Under the pieces are notes generated by a model that did not search any database, was not told where the DNA came from, and saw nothing but the letters and a program-made list of their open reading frames with translations. A stretch of 64,000 bases of DNA from Solenopsis invicta (Eukaryota; Arthropoda; Insecta; Hymenoptera; Formicidae). The first letter of the stretch is position 1. Every line of letters starts with the position of its first letter. The stretch lies in the NCBI RefSeq assembly GCF_016802725.1, contig NC_052665.1, positions 19,350,501 through 19,414,500 of the forward strand, in the 5' to 3' direction. The translations under genes were made by a program, and so were the position numbers. Of the stretch, positions 1 to 14,700 are shown piece after piece.

Positions 1-873
1 TGAAAAAGTTTCGCGAACTTAATTTTAGTCCTTTAAATTAATTAAGTAATTTTTTCTTCAAGAATTTTTTTGTAATATGTTAGTGTCGCGTCGAAGAAAC
101 GTACAATATATCTAACTACAAATTCGAATTTTAAATATGATTTTTTACAACTTTTTACTGCTTTAATATAAATTTTTTAGTATGCAAAAGAAAAAAATAA
201 AACACGAAAAAATGTAAAAATACATCTTAAAAGGAATTCTCCACGGAGGCTACCGTTCCTGTTACTGCGATAAAATCTACAACATAATTATGTGATATAA
301 TAGAGAAAACTCGACGTACCATTTTGTTTTTAAATTATATTTCTTCATAAAAATTAGAAATAAAAACTTTGAAAAAACAAAAGTATAAATTAGAAAGTGT
401 GGGAAGATATAGTAATTTTTATCTTGTTTCGAATTTTGCAATAATTAAGGTTTTTGTCAGACAAGCAAAAACGAGCGTTTAACAAAAAGAACCCCAAAAT
501 CGACACAGTGGGAAATATGCTAAATTTTTCTTTTTTTTTGTACTTGAGTAAAGAGTTATCTACAAGTTAGTTAATGTATATGAGAATTCCTAGAAGCTTT
601 TCAATGTAAAACATTTTTGTTGATTTATGCAAATACCTTATGTTGTTTCATAAAACGTAACATGTAGCATGACAATATATAAAAATTAGATTAGGTTACT
701 AACTCGATAGAATACAAATTATTGAATGTACCATTCACTGCGTTTAAAAGTGTTCTGTTATTAATAAGATACTATACTTATTCATAATATATTTAACTAT
801 AAAAAAAGATTATCTATGAATTACATACACGCATACACATACGTATGTATAATTTTCTACGTATATTTTAAAT
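1..873. other. Intergenic or intronic AT-rich DNA, no gene seen
   Basis: I see no open frame with recognisable protein similarity. From about 361 onward the sequence matches a diverged copy near 45.7 kb (see the dispersed repeat entries), so at least the right part is repetitive. Confidence 0.6.
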
Positions 874-1982
<1,109 letters not shown>

Positions 1983-4589
1983 ATATAAGCAGATAAATCT
2001 CGCAATGCTGTGCCTTTTATTCTATCCTATATGGATTTTTACTATATTACAGTTTGTTTTATTGCCAGATGTGTCAGTTTACCTCAAGTTTATGTTTAAA
2101 ACTGCATTATAAGAAAATATGGAAAAGAAAAATATAAATATTATGAAATAGTTTCAGGGCGCGCTAAAAACATGTAATCTGATCAATTTATCAATAATAT
2201 ACATATTATTGTTTAAACTGCCTAATTTGCAAAACAAAATTGTATGAGTATTGTTTACACATTAAAAAATTTGTTTTTAATTGATTTTATATAGAAAACA
2301 GCGACGATAATTATGAGTTTTTACTTATTTAATTATTATCTAAGCAGATCGTGCTTTTATCGGTATTAATAAAGTGCAGTTTAATGTTTCAGAAATAAGG
2401 GATTGTTTTAGAAAACTTGTGTCGATATTGGCAATTTAATTTCATAATTGATATTATTTTTTCCGCTTCTTTGTGTTTTGCTCAATCTTATTTGATAAAG
2501 GTCTACGATTCTTTTCTTGACGTTAGAATCGAATACGTGAGATCCACTTTCGTATAAGGGGTATGTATTTTTTTAATAAATGTTATAAAAGCTTCATGCC
2601 TTTAAACCTTAAAGTGTGCGGGAAATATGTTAGCTCGCCAAGACTCCGAGCCGAGTAGAACAGCGCGAGTTGTGTGTTCACAAACAGCATACCATTTCTT
2701 TGTGCAAAAGTCGGAGAGGAAAAGAAGTGGCGTGCAATGCCTTTCTCTCACCACAGCGAAAATTCATTGAGGTTGGCATTGTTGTGAGCCTTGACTTGTA
2801 GCCTTCGCGAGTTTTTACATGGTAGGAACGGCGTGTATGCAGTGAACGCATTACGGTATGACGTAAGCCTCCCCAATAAAGATGATACACGTTATTGCAC
2901 GCCATCCAACACAGGATCGTACATTTATGTTAAACGCAATGCGAATTCAACCCTACGATCTTACATCGTAAAGTATAATAAATAAGGATGATATGTGGGG
3001 GAGTCGGATTTTCTAGAAAAATTTATACATGCAGAAAGTTGCAAGACTGCACGTCTTTGCGCGTCACGTCATATTCCGCGTAGGGTTTAGAATTAATTTT
3101 TTTTTATAACACAAGAATGTGATGAAAAATTCTTTTCCGTAAGATCTTAATCCGCGTTCAATATTAAACTTGATTAGTAAATGAGACAAAATTTGTTTAG
3201 GTACACCAACGGGGGAGAACGTGATATGAGAGGCGATTATACTGCCTTCATAATCGTAAGCGTGGAAAAGAAATGCTACACGTTTAAATGTAATAATGAA
3301 ATAAACGGGCTAAGTGAATGAAAACAGATGCATATGTCGGACGAGTGCATATTTTGTCTTAATAATTTGATTAATCTAACGTGTGCCACCAGAAAAAGAG
3401 CACATTTTTCTAGTTGTAAGAGCGATGTAATCGTGTTTCTTTAAGGATGTTGTATGCGCTCCCCTCATTTAGACATCCTCCCTCGCTTATCTTAATAACG
3501 CCGCAAGAAAATACGATAAAGGTCATTTGCGTATCAGAAAGAACGTACTCGAAGAACGAAAGAGCATAAAAGTATGAATAATGTTCGCCGCGCCGTTACG
3601 TTTTGCATTCCCGGTGTGCAATTTACGAGCGACCGGGGATAAACTGCGTATCAGCGCGCGTCGTATTTTCCAGTAACATTTCTGAATGTCCGACAGAAGG
3701 GGTAGGAAAACGATGTGCATTTCTAGGCGAGTCAGCGCAATTCTCCGCGAGAGCGAATTGCACGGTTGTTCGACTCGCGGCATTATGACATTGGCACGGA
3801 ACGACGATAACGTCGGCCGATAACGCGCGATATTGCCCCGCACTGCGATCATTAACGTACGAATGTAGGCTGGTTATATCTTTACGGTGGTGGGCGAAAT
3901 CTAGGGTCGCGATTACACACAGGCCGCGCTCGCTCGCACGCAGCGACGTAAGGATGAATCGACTTGGTCGTAACCCCGGCCATTTCGCTGACATTTCGCG
4001 GCGCGGTAGCGATACCGCCGGACTTATACCCCCGGACTTGTCCCTGAACATGCGAAGATTGCTGGAACACGAATGTTCGATACTCGAATTAAAGCGATAA
4101 AATACGAGACAAAGGAGAATTGGGAACGCGGAATATTCGAGTAGAAATAGAGCTCACAACGTTCGAGCAAATTGTACAATATGTTTGATTTGCATGAATA
4201 ATTTGAAGTAAAAGATGAGAGAATCCAGTTTGAAGAATTTAGACAGTTTGAAAAGCAGTTTTTCACTAGTCTTTCCTTTTCCATATTAGTATACTTAATA
4301 AAATTTAGGTTCAAACTATAATAATTCCGATGTTCTAAAATGAGAATTTAATCAATTCGAAGATATCTTTAATTGAAGCACGTTCTATTTGAAGCTTAAT
4401 CTTGAGATTCGAACTATTCAATTACTCGATGTTCCCGATAAAAAAGATGAAGATGAGATGCTGTAGTCTTTGAAAAGTGAAAATTTGAGTGATTCAAGAG
4501 TGTGAATTAGCACGTTAAAATTTCTGACGCGCTCGTCATGTATTCAATTCTTTAGCATCTCATTCTATAGTCATCCACGTATTACTCTG
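1983..4589. other. No supported gene; CpG-richer island 2.6-4.1 kb
   Basis: Parts of this stretch (about 2620-2900 and 3520-4080) are visibly richer in G+C and CpG than the surroundings. Open frames exist on both strands, including one of 142 residues on the minus strand at 3623-4051, but none shows a family motif, membrane pattern or credible exon junction. It may hold a promoter or untranslated exon of a gene outside the window; nothing here proves that. Confidence 0.5.
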
Positions 4590-4825
4590 CAGTGACGGTA
4601 ATAACAGTTTTGCTAAAGTATTTAAAAATATAGCTAGCTACAGATCTGAAAATAAATTTGCTGGATCATTAAAATTTCTGACGATGGACGTTTAAGCATC
4701 ATGAGCAATGTTGTAAAAAGATTTGACCGCAGCCAGTTTGAGCATCCTACCTAATTATTTAGGTGACCTAAAATTGTTTTCAAATCTCTAATTGAATTTA
4801 TAAATATTTGACAAATGGTTTTTTC
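4590..4825. mobile_element. MITE family A, copy 1 (diverged)
   Basis: The left end reads CAGTTTTGCTAAAGTATTTA, followed by a block containing TACAGATCTGAAAATAA. The same landmarks occur at 27.73 kb and 33.40 kb. The internal phrase with GATGGACGTTTAAGCATCATGA is also shared. The right end is a degraded inverted copy of the left. This is the most diverged of the three copies. It has no coding capacity. Confidence 0.7.
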
Positions 4826-6954
4826 TATACATGATTTGCGGTTTTTTTTTACATTGTCATAATTACATTATTGTTGACGATATTTGTCACTCAAAATGAA
4901 GAATTTTACAAATGGAATGTTTTCAAATGAAACAAATATTATAAAAAAAATTCGATATCTCATATTTTGTTTTTATTGGAAAATCAATAACCATATTTGA
5001 TCAGACAGATTGTTTATTGTTCGGATAATCGATCTAGACGTGGATATTTTTCTTATCGCGCATATTTATTGATTTTTTGTAAGCGCTCGCGAATTAATGG
5101 TGTTCCGCGGGTAGTGTATAATGCAACATCGAAAAACGCATTAACCTTTGCCGTCCCCCTTTCCCGGTAATACGCGATACGATTTTACCGCGATTCGTGA
5201 ACAGCCTCTTGAATTAATTGACGAAAGGATTCCAGGGAGCAGCGTATGGTAATGGAACAAACGCGTACTATTAAGGAAATGCGCACGAAAACGCGCGAAG
5301 GAAATTACTCTGATAAAAGGAGGCGAGAGGGGAGAATTATAGGTAACAGCAGAGCCATGTTCTATCATTCCCTTGGGATTACGTAAACAACCCTTGCGCC
5401 AACACGCGCACTCGAATTGGACACACCCTGCTCTCACTTCGTATGGCGTATCGCCCGAAATTTCGGATGTCGACCGTCCATGTATCGCGCATACGTATGT
5501 GCGTGAGCAAATAAGGCACCCAGGGGGAGCGCTGCTGAAGTTATGACCCCGTAATTTCGCATTCGTGAACGTATACCGTTTCGTCATATGAAATGGATTG
5601 GACTTTAGCTATCCGGCGTACGTTATCCGACCATCATTCACAAGAAATTCATTTGCAGCGTACAAAACTTCTTCTTACTTTTGATTGCTTTCTTTAATTT
5701 TCAAAACGTACGTCTAATCAACGAAATATGCTTGATAAGCTCATGGAATTTAGCTCGCAGAATCCATCTCTTTTGTTCTAATTTTCTTTTGTTATATGTT
5801 TTCGTTGTGTTCGCATTTATTAACATTACGGGGCAAGATAAAGAGAGAACAAAACTTCGACTTCAACTCAGTTTACTTTCGAGTTTGCGTCTCGAATTAG
5901 AGATGTGCGCCACAAGTTAGTAACTTTACAATACGAAATCAACTCCAGAACTTCATTGTCCGACTTCGTACACGTACGTCCGTCGAATAGCTTGATGAAG
6001 TCCTTTATCCGATATGCGAGGATGGTAATGTTTGGCGCAAAACCATTTTCATTGTCGCCAAATGAGACCTGGTCCCTGAATAATGGGCGGGTTAACGCCT
6101 CGCCGTCATCATCGGCGCGTTGCTCGCCACGAAACGGCGAGATTTCGGGACAATGGGACCGGACGGAAGTCCTACGACCCGAACAAAACGGAGCCACTTG
6201 TTACACGTAATACGACAGAAATTGTTTCCTCGACGCTGCCGTGCATCGTACACTCGCATGAATCTTGCGCCGCGATCGATATTGCGTTTATTCTCGTGCA
6301 GTCGCTCGTGATAAGATCGAAAAACTTAAAAGGAAGCTTCTGTCACGATAATTGATGGACACACGTTTCGACTCCGGATTTATCACGGATTGACTACCCG
6401 AGCATCCTTAAAGCGCACTCAGACTATTGCACAACAAAGAGAAATATACATGTCTTGCCGCAAATGCGAGCTTTCTCTTTGAAACTTATACATTGAATAA
6501 ACACGCATTTTTTCAATTAACGTAATAAACAAGTAGGAGCCATGAAATATATCTTTTTATGATAATTTTTTAATGATTAAATTTTAGAAAGAAAAATTAT
6601 CGATATATGATCAGGAAGCATGTGCGACAAAATACCTTTCTACGATTACTCCACATTTTACTACTACAAAATGTACAAAAAGGCAAGAGGTGAGGCACGA
6701 TCGATATACGCATGGCGCAACAGTGGTTTGAAAAATTCACTGGAGACACGAGAAGGACGGACGGAAACCACCGGAAAACAATAGTCTTTAGAGATAGTAC
6801 TGTTATCATACACTGAGAATAAAGTATTTGTAAGAAGTTAACTTTTGAAAATATAAGAACAGAGAGATACGATTAATTTACTGAAGAAACCATTGTTGCA
6901 CTTTTTATCCGTTTTTTTCAATGAAAGCTCATAATTAACCGTAAGTGAGACTTG
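4826..6954. other. No supported gene; CpG-richer island 5.1-6.4 kb
   Basis: Open frames up to 148 residues (minus strand, 5141-5587) sit in a CpG-richer segment, but the translations look unstructured and match no family I know. Nothing else is recognised. Confidence 0.5.
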
Positions 6955-7500
6955 CAACTTTTACTTTACATTTCACGTTGCACATTTTTTTTATTTGATC
7001 TTTTATTGATTTTGTTAATTAAATTTTTGCACGAGAAGCAATTTTCTAAAACTTATTTGTACGCGACAAAATTGCATTTTTGTCATTGTTTCTGTTATAA
7101 ACGTTTGCTTATGTGTCAATTTTACGAAAGTTCAATGTGTCACTTATAAACTGTGTAATAAACTTTGTTACATTAACTTTTAATATTTTCAATTATTCCT
7201 TGCGAATCAAAACTTTTACTTTACTTTTTTTATATTTCACATTGTATATTTTTTATTTTTATTTTTATTTTTTTTTATTTGAACTTTTATTAATTTTATT
7301 GATTTAATTTCTGCACGAGAAGCAATTTTCTGGGCCTTATTTATACACGACAAAAATTGAATTTTTATCGTCGTTTCTATTATAAATCTCTACTTATGTG
7401 TCAATTTTATGAAGCTCAATCTGTCAATTGCGAACTTTATAGTAAACTTTGTTTGTGTATAATAATTTTTGATATTTTCAAGTATTCTTTGAGAACTTTA
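6955..7500. repeat. Tandem duplication, unit about 255-285 bp
   Basis: Two diverged copies lie head to tail. The first begins near 6956 and the second near 7211, both with AACTTTTACTTTAC. Both contain GCACGAGAAGCAATTTTCT (near 7029 and 7313) followed by CTTATTT, then TTATGTGTCAATTTTA and GTAAACTTTGTT-like blocks. Spacing grows along the copies because the second has a longer T-rich stretch. No coding frame is preserved. Confidence 0.85.
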
Positions 7501-8000
7501 TGAAATGCATTGAATCAAATTTGATCTTTTAAGAAGATATTTTATTTATGCCACATTTTGTAAGATCATTTATTCCACTCAATCACGAAGGTAATAACTA
7601 ACTTATATTTCTCTGCTGACTGTAACACAAAATTTATTGCTAGCCGCAGTCGAACTTTCCTCATTGTTGTTTTGTTGTTGTTAAACCCATGAAACTATAA
7701 CGCATGGGCACCATTTTGTGCCGTGAACCGTGATTTCAGTAATTATAACTACACATTTAAACTTCATTGGTCGTTGCGGCAGAGATACCCTTGATGTCGC
7801 AAGGGAAATAAGTCTCTACTACGCACAACAGTAGTTTTACGTGTAGCCTGATCAATAAACCGAGGAACAAGAGATTGATCGTGGATCCCTCAGTACCTAT
7901 CGCGCGTCGCGCTACTTCTCGATAAATGCGTTCGTTCAATTTTAAAAAGAGCACGTACAGATGAAAATTATACAGGAGGAAGAGACAATTAATTTAACAC
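7501..8000. other. No gene seen
   Basis: AT-rich sequence with only short chance open frames. Confidence 0.5.
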
Positions 8001-9100
8001 CTACCTAACTAGCAATTTCGCGGCACGTTAATCAAGTTTATGCAAGATCACAGTATCTCAATCTTCCACAATGTGGAACTTGGTACGTCGTCACCAACAA
8101 CTGATGCATTCAGTCGAGATTTTAGTTCGTATGCTAGTTTAACAGGTGTCCAACTTACGCGCGTCGTCTCTTCCGTGAACAAGCGGGCACCTTCGAACGG
8201 CGAGCGTGTTCGCAAAATGCGAATCTTCCACAGAGAAGATTCCTCGAACAAGTTGTACGAGGATCCAAACTTCCGGCGAATTCGAGAAGCGTTCACCGAA
8301 TCCACCACCCGCGTCTATCACTTCACTTTTCCCCGTGATATTCTCGAGGAACGTGAAAAAAAAAAACGAAGGTGCTCACTTGCTCACTGGTATTCTCCCA
8401 ACTCCTTCAAGGTTTCCCGTACTTTAATCCAGTTATCGAATGAAATCGGTCGCGAATCAGACGGAACAATCGCGAACAATCGATTTCACTGAAACATGAT
8501 ATGGGTATAAATTATAACTCGCGAATTATACGACTCAACTAGTTGCACGACTGAAATTGCACTGATCTCGCGACGATAAACAGGCCTCACGTGTGTGACG
8601 TTATCGGTGACGCGTCGTGATACATCTCTGACTGACCTGGTTTCCGGAGAGGATTTCCCTTCCTAGCTGACGAACGCGCGGGAACCGAGGCTCATGTCAA
8701 AAATCAGTCGTGCGACGGAACAGCGGACCCGGCGGAGAACCGACTCTCTACGATGGGACTTCGCGATCTTCTGGGCTTCTGCCGCGCTCTGTGGCGTCGC
8801 GCATACCTGAAGCTACGCGTATATTCAACGGGGGTGGGAAGGGGGAGAAAACACCGACGACGCCGACGCCAGTGTCGCGGCGCACCTGCGCGCCTCGCTG
8901 GTAAACGCGCGCTAGCTAACGCGAACCCGGGCCCACCGCCAACCGACCGGGATACCCCGGAGCTTCTGTTCCAGCAGCCCTTCTGTTCGAACAGTTCCTC
9001 CGTCCTTGTCGCACCTCGAGCGTCTTCCGGTGACAGTGAAGTCGATGACTGGCCACCTGACGATTCTCTTGGCATTCGACCAGCATAAATTCAAGCTAGT
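8001..9100. other. CpG-rich island without a recognisable protein
   Basis: This is one of the most GC- and CpG-rich parts of the left half, with overlapping open frames on both strands (for example 8040-8492 plus, 150 residues; 8704-9075 minus, 123 residues). The translations are basic and low in hydrophobics, typical of frames through GC-rich non-coding DNA. A donor-like AAACCAG|GTCAGT occurs on the minus strand near 8640. The island could be a promoter with a non-coding first exon of a gene outside the window. This is a weak inference. Confidence 0.35.
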
Positions 9101-11693
9101 TGCAAGTTGGAAAAGTCTAAACTCGAAAACTCTTCAAAGAAAATAAAGCAAGTAGAGAACAATCATGGAATAGCAGAAAAGATTAAGATGAACTGCGGAA
9201 GCTTTGAAAATTCTTTCCTACGAACAACACAAATGAAATAATTGTTTATTAATATTTTAATATTATGCAAATTATTGTAAGAGCTGTATTAAAATGTTAA
9301 ACGAGCTTCTTTGCCCTCCCTTTAATATATATATATTGTATATCATATATACACAAAATATAAAAATATAAAATTAAAAAAATATAATAAACATGCGTCT
9401 ATAATTTATAGATATGCAATCGCAAATTCAGCTGCACATACATGTTTGAAATCTTTTCAATGAGTTTATTTGATTCAATGAAGAAAATTGAGAGGACATT
9501 GAAATAATTTTTTTACTTGAAACAAGTAATATAAACATAACACTCTTCCGACTAACGACTTCAAACAGAATGTTTAACTTATTAATGTGTCGCTACTTTC
9601 CATTAGTAATTAGTAGGATTTTGTCGAAAATAGTAAATAGTGTTATATAATTAGCAATTAGTAGCATTTTATTGAAAATACAGCAGCGTTTGAATAATTT
9701 GAGTGAGAGACGTATTTAATCAGTTGGTACTCGGAGACGTTCCACCTGAGTATCTCTTTGTTTTAACATTGCAGTAAATGTTACATTGAATATATTATGT
9801 CGTTAATCCTCCAGCTAAATCTTTATTTAATCTTCTAGTGTGTTTTTGTTATAAAACGCCTTAATCGGAATTTCGCGGAAGAAGACTCTTAATTGCAAAC
9901 CCATTACGCTCACAAAATCATAAAGATTGATCTTTTCTGTTGAAACTACATTTTATAAAATGGCGTGAGAGAGTTTGCATGTACGAAATGTTTTTGCCTT
10001 ATTTTATTTTAGTGCCCAATACTATCAGCAATTGCGTGAAATTTGTGTCACGCTTACGCAATTATTCGCATCGTGAAAATGTCGTGACATATAAATTTTT
10101 TTTATGTGACATTACCTATTGAGTACTCAAATAGTCCTCTGGTAATAACTATTTATTATAAAAAAAGTAATTTGCCGTGAATTCTTGTTAAATATTCGTG
10201 GATATATTGTTATACAAATTGAGCGCGCGCAAATGAAGCGATCATTGACGATCTCAAGCAGCAGCTCCACAAATAGACTTGCGATACCTGTATCATGATC
10301 TGCGAGAATCGAAGACAATGGTTTCGTGGGAATTTAAATAGAGAACTTTCGAGATCTGACCACGCGGATACACGCACGAATCTAAAGTTGTTGTAATTAT
10401 ACATGTATTTATTTGAAAGTAAAGTTCTGTTATTCTACAGTGGTGTGTTCTTATTGGTGATCTCTGATACACAACATTCATGATTATTAATATTCTGCTT
10501 ATGTTCATAAATTAATCCGTGAAATGTTTTTTTATAATACTGAATGTAACAAATATGTTAAATGAATTAATAATTTTTAAAATATGTATTAGTAATATTA
10601 ACTTTAAAATAAGTTAGGTACTTACAGTTAGGTACTTACAGTGTTACATGGCTTACTTATATGTATTTCTGACGAAATCGATGGATTGTTGAATCATTTA
10701 TTTATTTCGTTCCGCTTCGTTCTTTTAGAAACCTTGTGTTAACTTATAAAAAGAAGCTTTTTTTGTATGAATAAAAATGGAGATTTATATCGACCTAATA
10801 TCTCGTGAATTTAATTCAGGATTGTCCTTATTCGGATATTATATGTATATACTACTCGAGTTTCTTACATATATCTAGGTAAATGTACGGTTTAGAATAT
10901 AAGTATACCTACATTCTATACACATTTAGACGTACAAATGTTCAGTGATACATTGAATGTCGCGCATATTGAACGAAGAGTAAAGAATAGAGAATTCCAG
11001 CTATATACGTATAATATATCACGCGACAAATGGCACAAATGACCCGTCTGCGATGTATACATCGCTTCTCTATATTAACGAAAGTGTGAAAATTTCTAAA
11101 ATTTTATTTATCTTGAGGTATTTATTATAGAAACTATAATTGAATAGCAAATAACAAATATTTATTATTTAACTGGTTTTTAAGCTTATTTGAACCGAAT
11201 AATATAATTTCATTAATACATTATTGATAAATCGATATAGATAGCATTGACACAGAATTAGAGAGAGGTTCATTGTCCCTATCTATAAATAATGAATATA
11301 TAATATTCATGCTAAAGAACTTCGATTTTTCGTAATGAAAGCAGCGAACTTTTTTTTTGCAGAGATGTTTCTAATAAATGCATAAAATTTTACAGTTTTT
11401 TTTTTGTCAAAACAATATCAAAATTTGCATTGTTATCGTTTCTTGGTGAGCATCGAATAAATTAAACATTTATTCATTAAATTAATAGAAATTGCATTTT
11501 AAAGTGGCTTTTAATACAATTTATTGTTATGTTGCAGACGTATTAAACAATTTATACGTCTGGAAAAAGAAAGCATTTTTTAATGACTATGATATAAACA
11601 TAAAGTATAGGATTGTGTATCATAACATTTATCAAATTACATTTTTTATATATCATATATACGTATAATGATAGCTTCGGAAAAGAAAAAAAA
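9101..11693. other. No gene seen
   Basis: AT-rich sequence with short chance frames. A perfect 14-bp tandem repeat (TTAGGTACTTACAG, twice) lies near 10614-10641. Confidence 0.5.
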
Positions 11694-11762
11694 TGTGCGT
11701 GTACGTATGTGTGTGCATGTGCGTATGCGCATGTGTGTGCATGTGCATGCGCGCGCGCGCCA
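11694..11762. repeat. Alternating purine-pyrimidine tract (GT/GC rich)
   Basis: A run of mixed GTGT, GCATGTGC and GCGCGCGCGC units alternates purine and pyrimidine for nearly 70 bp. The 71-residue minus-strand frame across it (A-H-A-H repeats) is a product of the simple repeat. Confidence 0.9.
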
Positions 11763-14700
11763 TACATGTAGGTGTTCTATGTTTCAGCGATCAATCAATG
11801 CAAAATTTTCATGTTAATGGATGCATCAGATCAAACGGTTTATAGACGAAGTTAAATCCTTAAGACCTCCATGTCATCCTCTTTACATGCTAAATATATC
11901 GAACCAATAATATTTTAAATTCTTAAATATCTCAAAATATCGAATATTATTGCTAATTTTTTTTTAGATACATATGGTATAGCTTTTTATATCATATGTC
12001 ATTATTGTCATGTCATTTTTAAATGTTTTAACGCGGTCTTTTCTGTGATACTTTTTTATAAATATTTATCTTACAAGCACAAATTTATTTTACAAATTAT
12101 TACTATTTTAAAGACAATTTGTATAAATACTTTTATAAATATATAAAAAATATTTGAAAAATACCGTTTTATCGGAACAATATAGCACCACGGATCTTAA
12201 CTAATAAAAATTCTTTAATTTATTATATCTAATAGTTTCGTAGAAATTGATTAGTTAAACCATCAGCAACAATGTTTTGATAAAGAATAACGCAACAGAA
12301 GAACATCAATTTTTTTTTAATTTGACCTCTAACATCTGTAATAAAAGCGCTATTACATTTAGCAACTCTGAAATGCTCTTTGTGAAAAATTAGTTCAGAT
12401 TACGCTGTTGACTTATCGAAGTATTAACACCGTATATACTCATGGGACGACCACGACTAAACCGCTACCGTAAACATATCGGTTAATATTATTAACGGCA
12501 AGCGCGTGTACGCACATGCGTTTGTCGCAACTTCTGTTTAATCGGCATCGAGCGCGAGGAAAGAGCTGAAGAGCGAAGAGGGTGAACGAGCAACAACGAG
12601 CGCCACTGGCGCAACTGGGTCAATACTGCCACTCCTGTCCTACGTTCATCTCCACCTCTAGTCACTTTGCTTCCTCTTACCTTCGTTCTCGCGAGTACGA
12701 AAGACAAGTATGGATACGATAATAATGCGTGCGAAATAGAAGACAAATTAAACGTATCTACCGCAATCTTTTTGAACAAAATTTATTATTGAAAGTTTTT
12801 GTTGGAAGTCATTATTCCGCTACGAAAATCAGGACATCTTATTAAATGCAACTAACAAAAAAACCCACTTTTGTGTTATTCGTTGAATTTATTTAAACTC
12901 AGTACACTTTCACAATAATCAAAACTAATAAACACATATTTTTTTTTTATTAGCAACCAAACATGTTCAAGGAATAAATTCAGCTCTCGAAAATCAGCTA
13001 AATTTTTTGACTAAAAAATTAAATGTTTCACCAGTGGTGTTTTCGAAATTCTGTACACTTTGTACAGTAATGAAATTATGCTATCATGCTTTATTCAAAA
13101 GTTATAGCTAAAAAACAAAAATTTAGCTGATTTTTGAAGTTTTATCTCTTAACCATATTTGATTATTGATAAAAAAAAGTACGTTTTTTTTACTACTCTA
13201 TAAATAGGCTTACTTGTAAGTTCTGCAGGCAATATTATTAATACTCCAACTGTAATTAAAATTTTTTTTTTACATTATCTATTGATAAACGAGATAAAAA
13301 TGCAATTACGTGTATTGCTACGATATATTGCTTCAATTTCTTCTTTTATATTTTATCATAAAAATATCGTTATAAACTAACGTGTTATGAGTTATAAGTT
13401 ACTACAAAAGAGATTTAATGGATTATTTATTTATATAAATTTTATTTGCTTTTATGGTATATATTTTTTAATTGATAGCCATATCGCGTACAAGGTTTGC
13501 TAAAAGGTTAGCTAAAGGGTTTAAGCAACAGGATATGAGAGAAGAAATGACGTCGGAAATTTAAACGTTGAAAGCAGACGATAGTTGCCGCATGTATCAC
13601 ACATGATATAGTGTAATATTCTATATTTTAGTCCGTAAAAAATCATATTTCCTGCAAGTGAGATATAAAAATCTCACAATAAATCGTACACGACGATCTA
13701 TTTTCAATAATACATATTATAATAAAAAGATCAATTTATTGAAATATGAGTATCAATATTTATAAGTAAATAGCTTTAAATAAAAATGTTTATAATTTTT
13801 CCTTTGAAGTAAAAGCAAATTGTAAAAATATTTGACATCATTAAAAAAACGGAAGCAAACGTAAAGTTGAGCGATTCTACAATTAGACGAAAGTGAACTT
13901 GGGAAGTACAATGATGCCTCTGCTCTCCTTTCTACATCCGAGAGATGCTGAGGGTTTCTGCAAGGATTTCGTGCAATTAGAATAACAGTAAGGGGCGCTC
14001 TAAAAGAAACGAAATGGCCGCAAAAGTTTTCCCAAATTGTCGTCTCGAAATCTCTGCGTCTCGGGATCGCGGCGAAACTGCGGTAGTTGTCGAGAGGAAA
14101 CCGACGCTCTTCCATCATGAACAGGATGCACGTAATACTTTCTCGGGGTGTGTAACCTAGGCGCCACGACGATGAAAAACGGAAGAAGTCGCTGGGTGTA
14201 AAGGGGCTGGAAAAAAGGGTGAGGCGCCGGCGGCGTCTCTCGGATGAAATTCAAGGAAGAGGAAGCGTGAGTGACTAGCCAAGCGAGACTTTCGTGTTAT
14301 ATTGTCTTCGGGTTCTTAGCCACGCGAAGGAAACCGCAAAGGTATTCCGTTTCCGATATTCGAGTGTGCTTTTCGACACATTTTGACTGTTCACTGCGGT
14401 GAAACGAGAAATTCCGTTTCGATATTTATGTCTCATTGGGAATCAAGTGACCCAAAAATGTCGAAGTCAAATTTACGATCGACAGGAAGAATGAAGAACT
14501 TTACGGGAAACAGAAATAATAGTAGGATTAACGAGATTAGCCTGAAACTTTTATGTATCATACATAACAGAAATTATCCTTTATTGCATTCTAATATTTT
14601 GATCATTAATCATAATTTATGGTAAAGGAAATTTAAATGTCTCAGTTGCCTTGCGCTTTTCATACATCAAAATTCTTTTTTAATACACACATTGTGTATT

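Noticed and set aside
3623..4051. Minus-strand 142-residue frame as a gene
   Set aside because: It lies in CpG-rich DNA with overlapping frames on both strands, has no recognisable motif and no partner exons.
5141..5587. Minus-strand 148-residue frame as a gene
   Set aside because: No family motif and no splice context; its length is expected by chance in GC-richer sequence.
8704..9075. Minus-strand 123-residue Arg/Ser-rich frame
   Set aside because: The composition simply reflects CpG-rich DNA, and competing frames overlap on the other strand.
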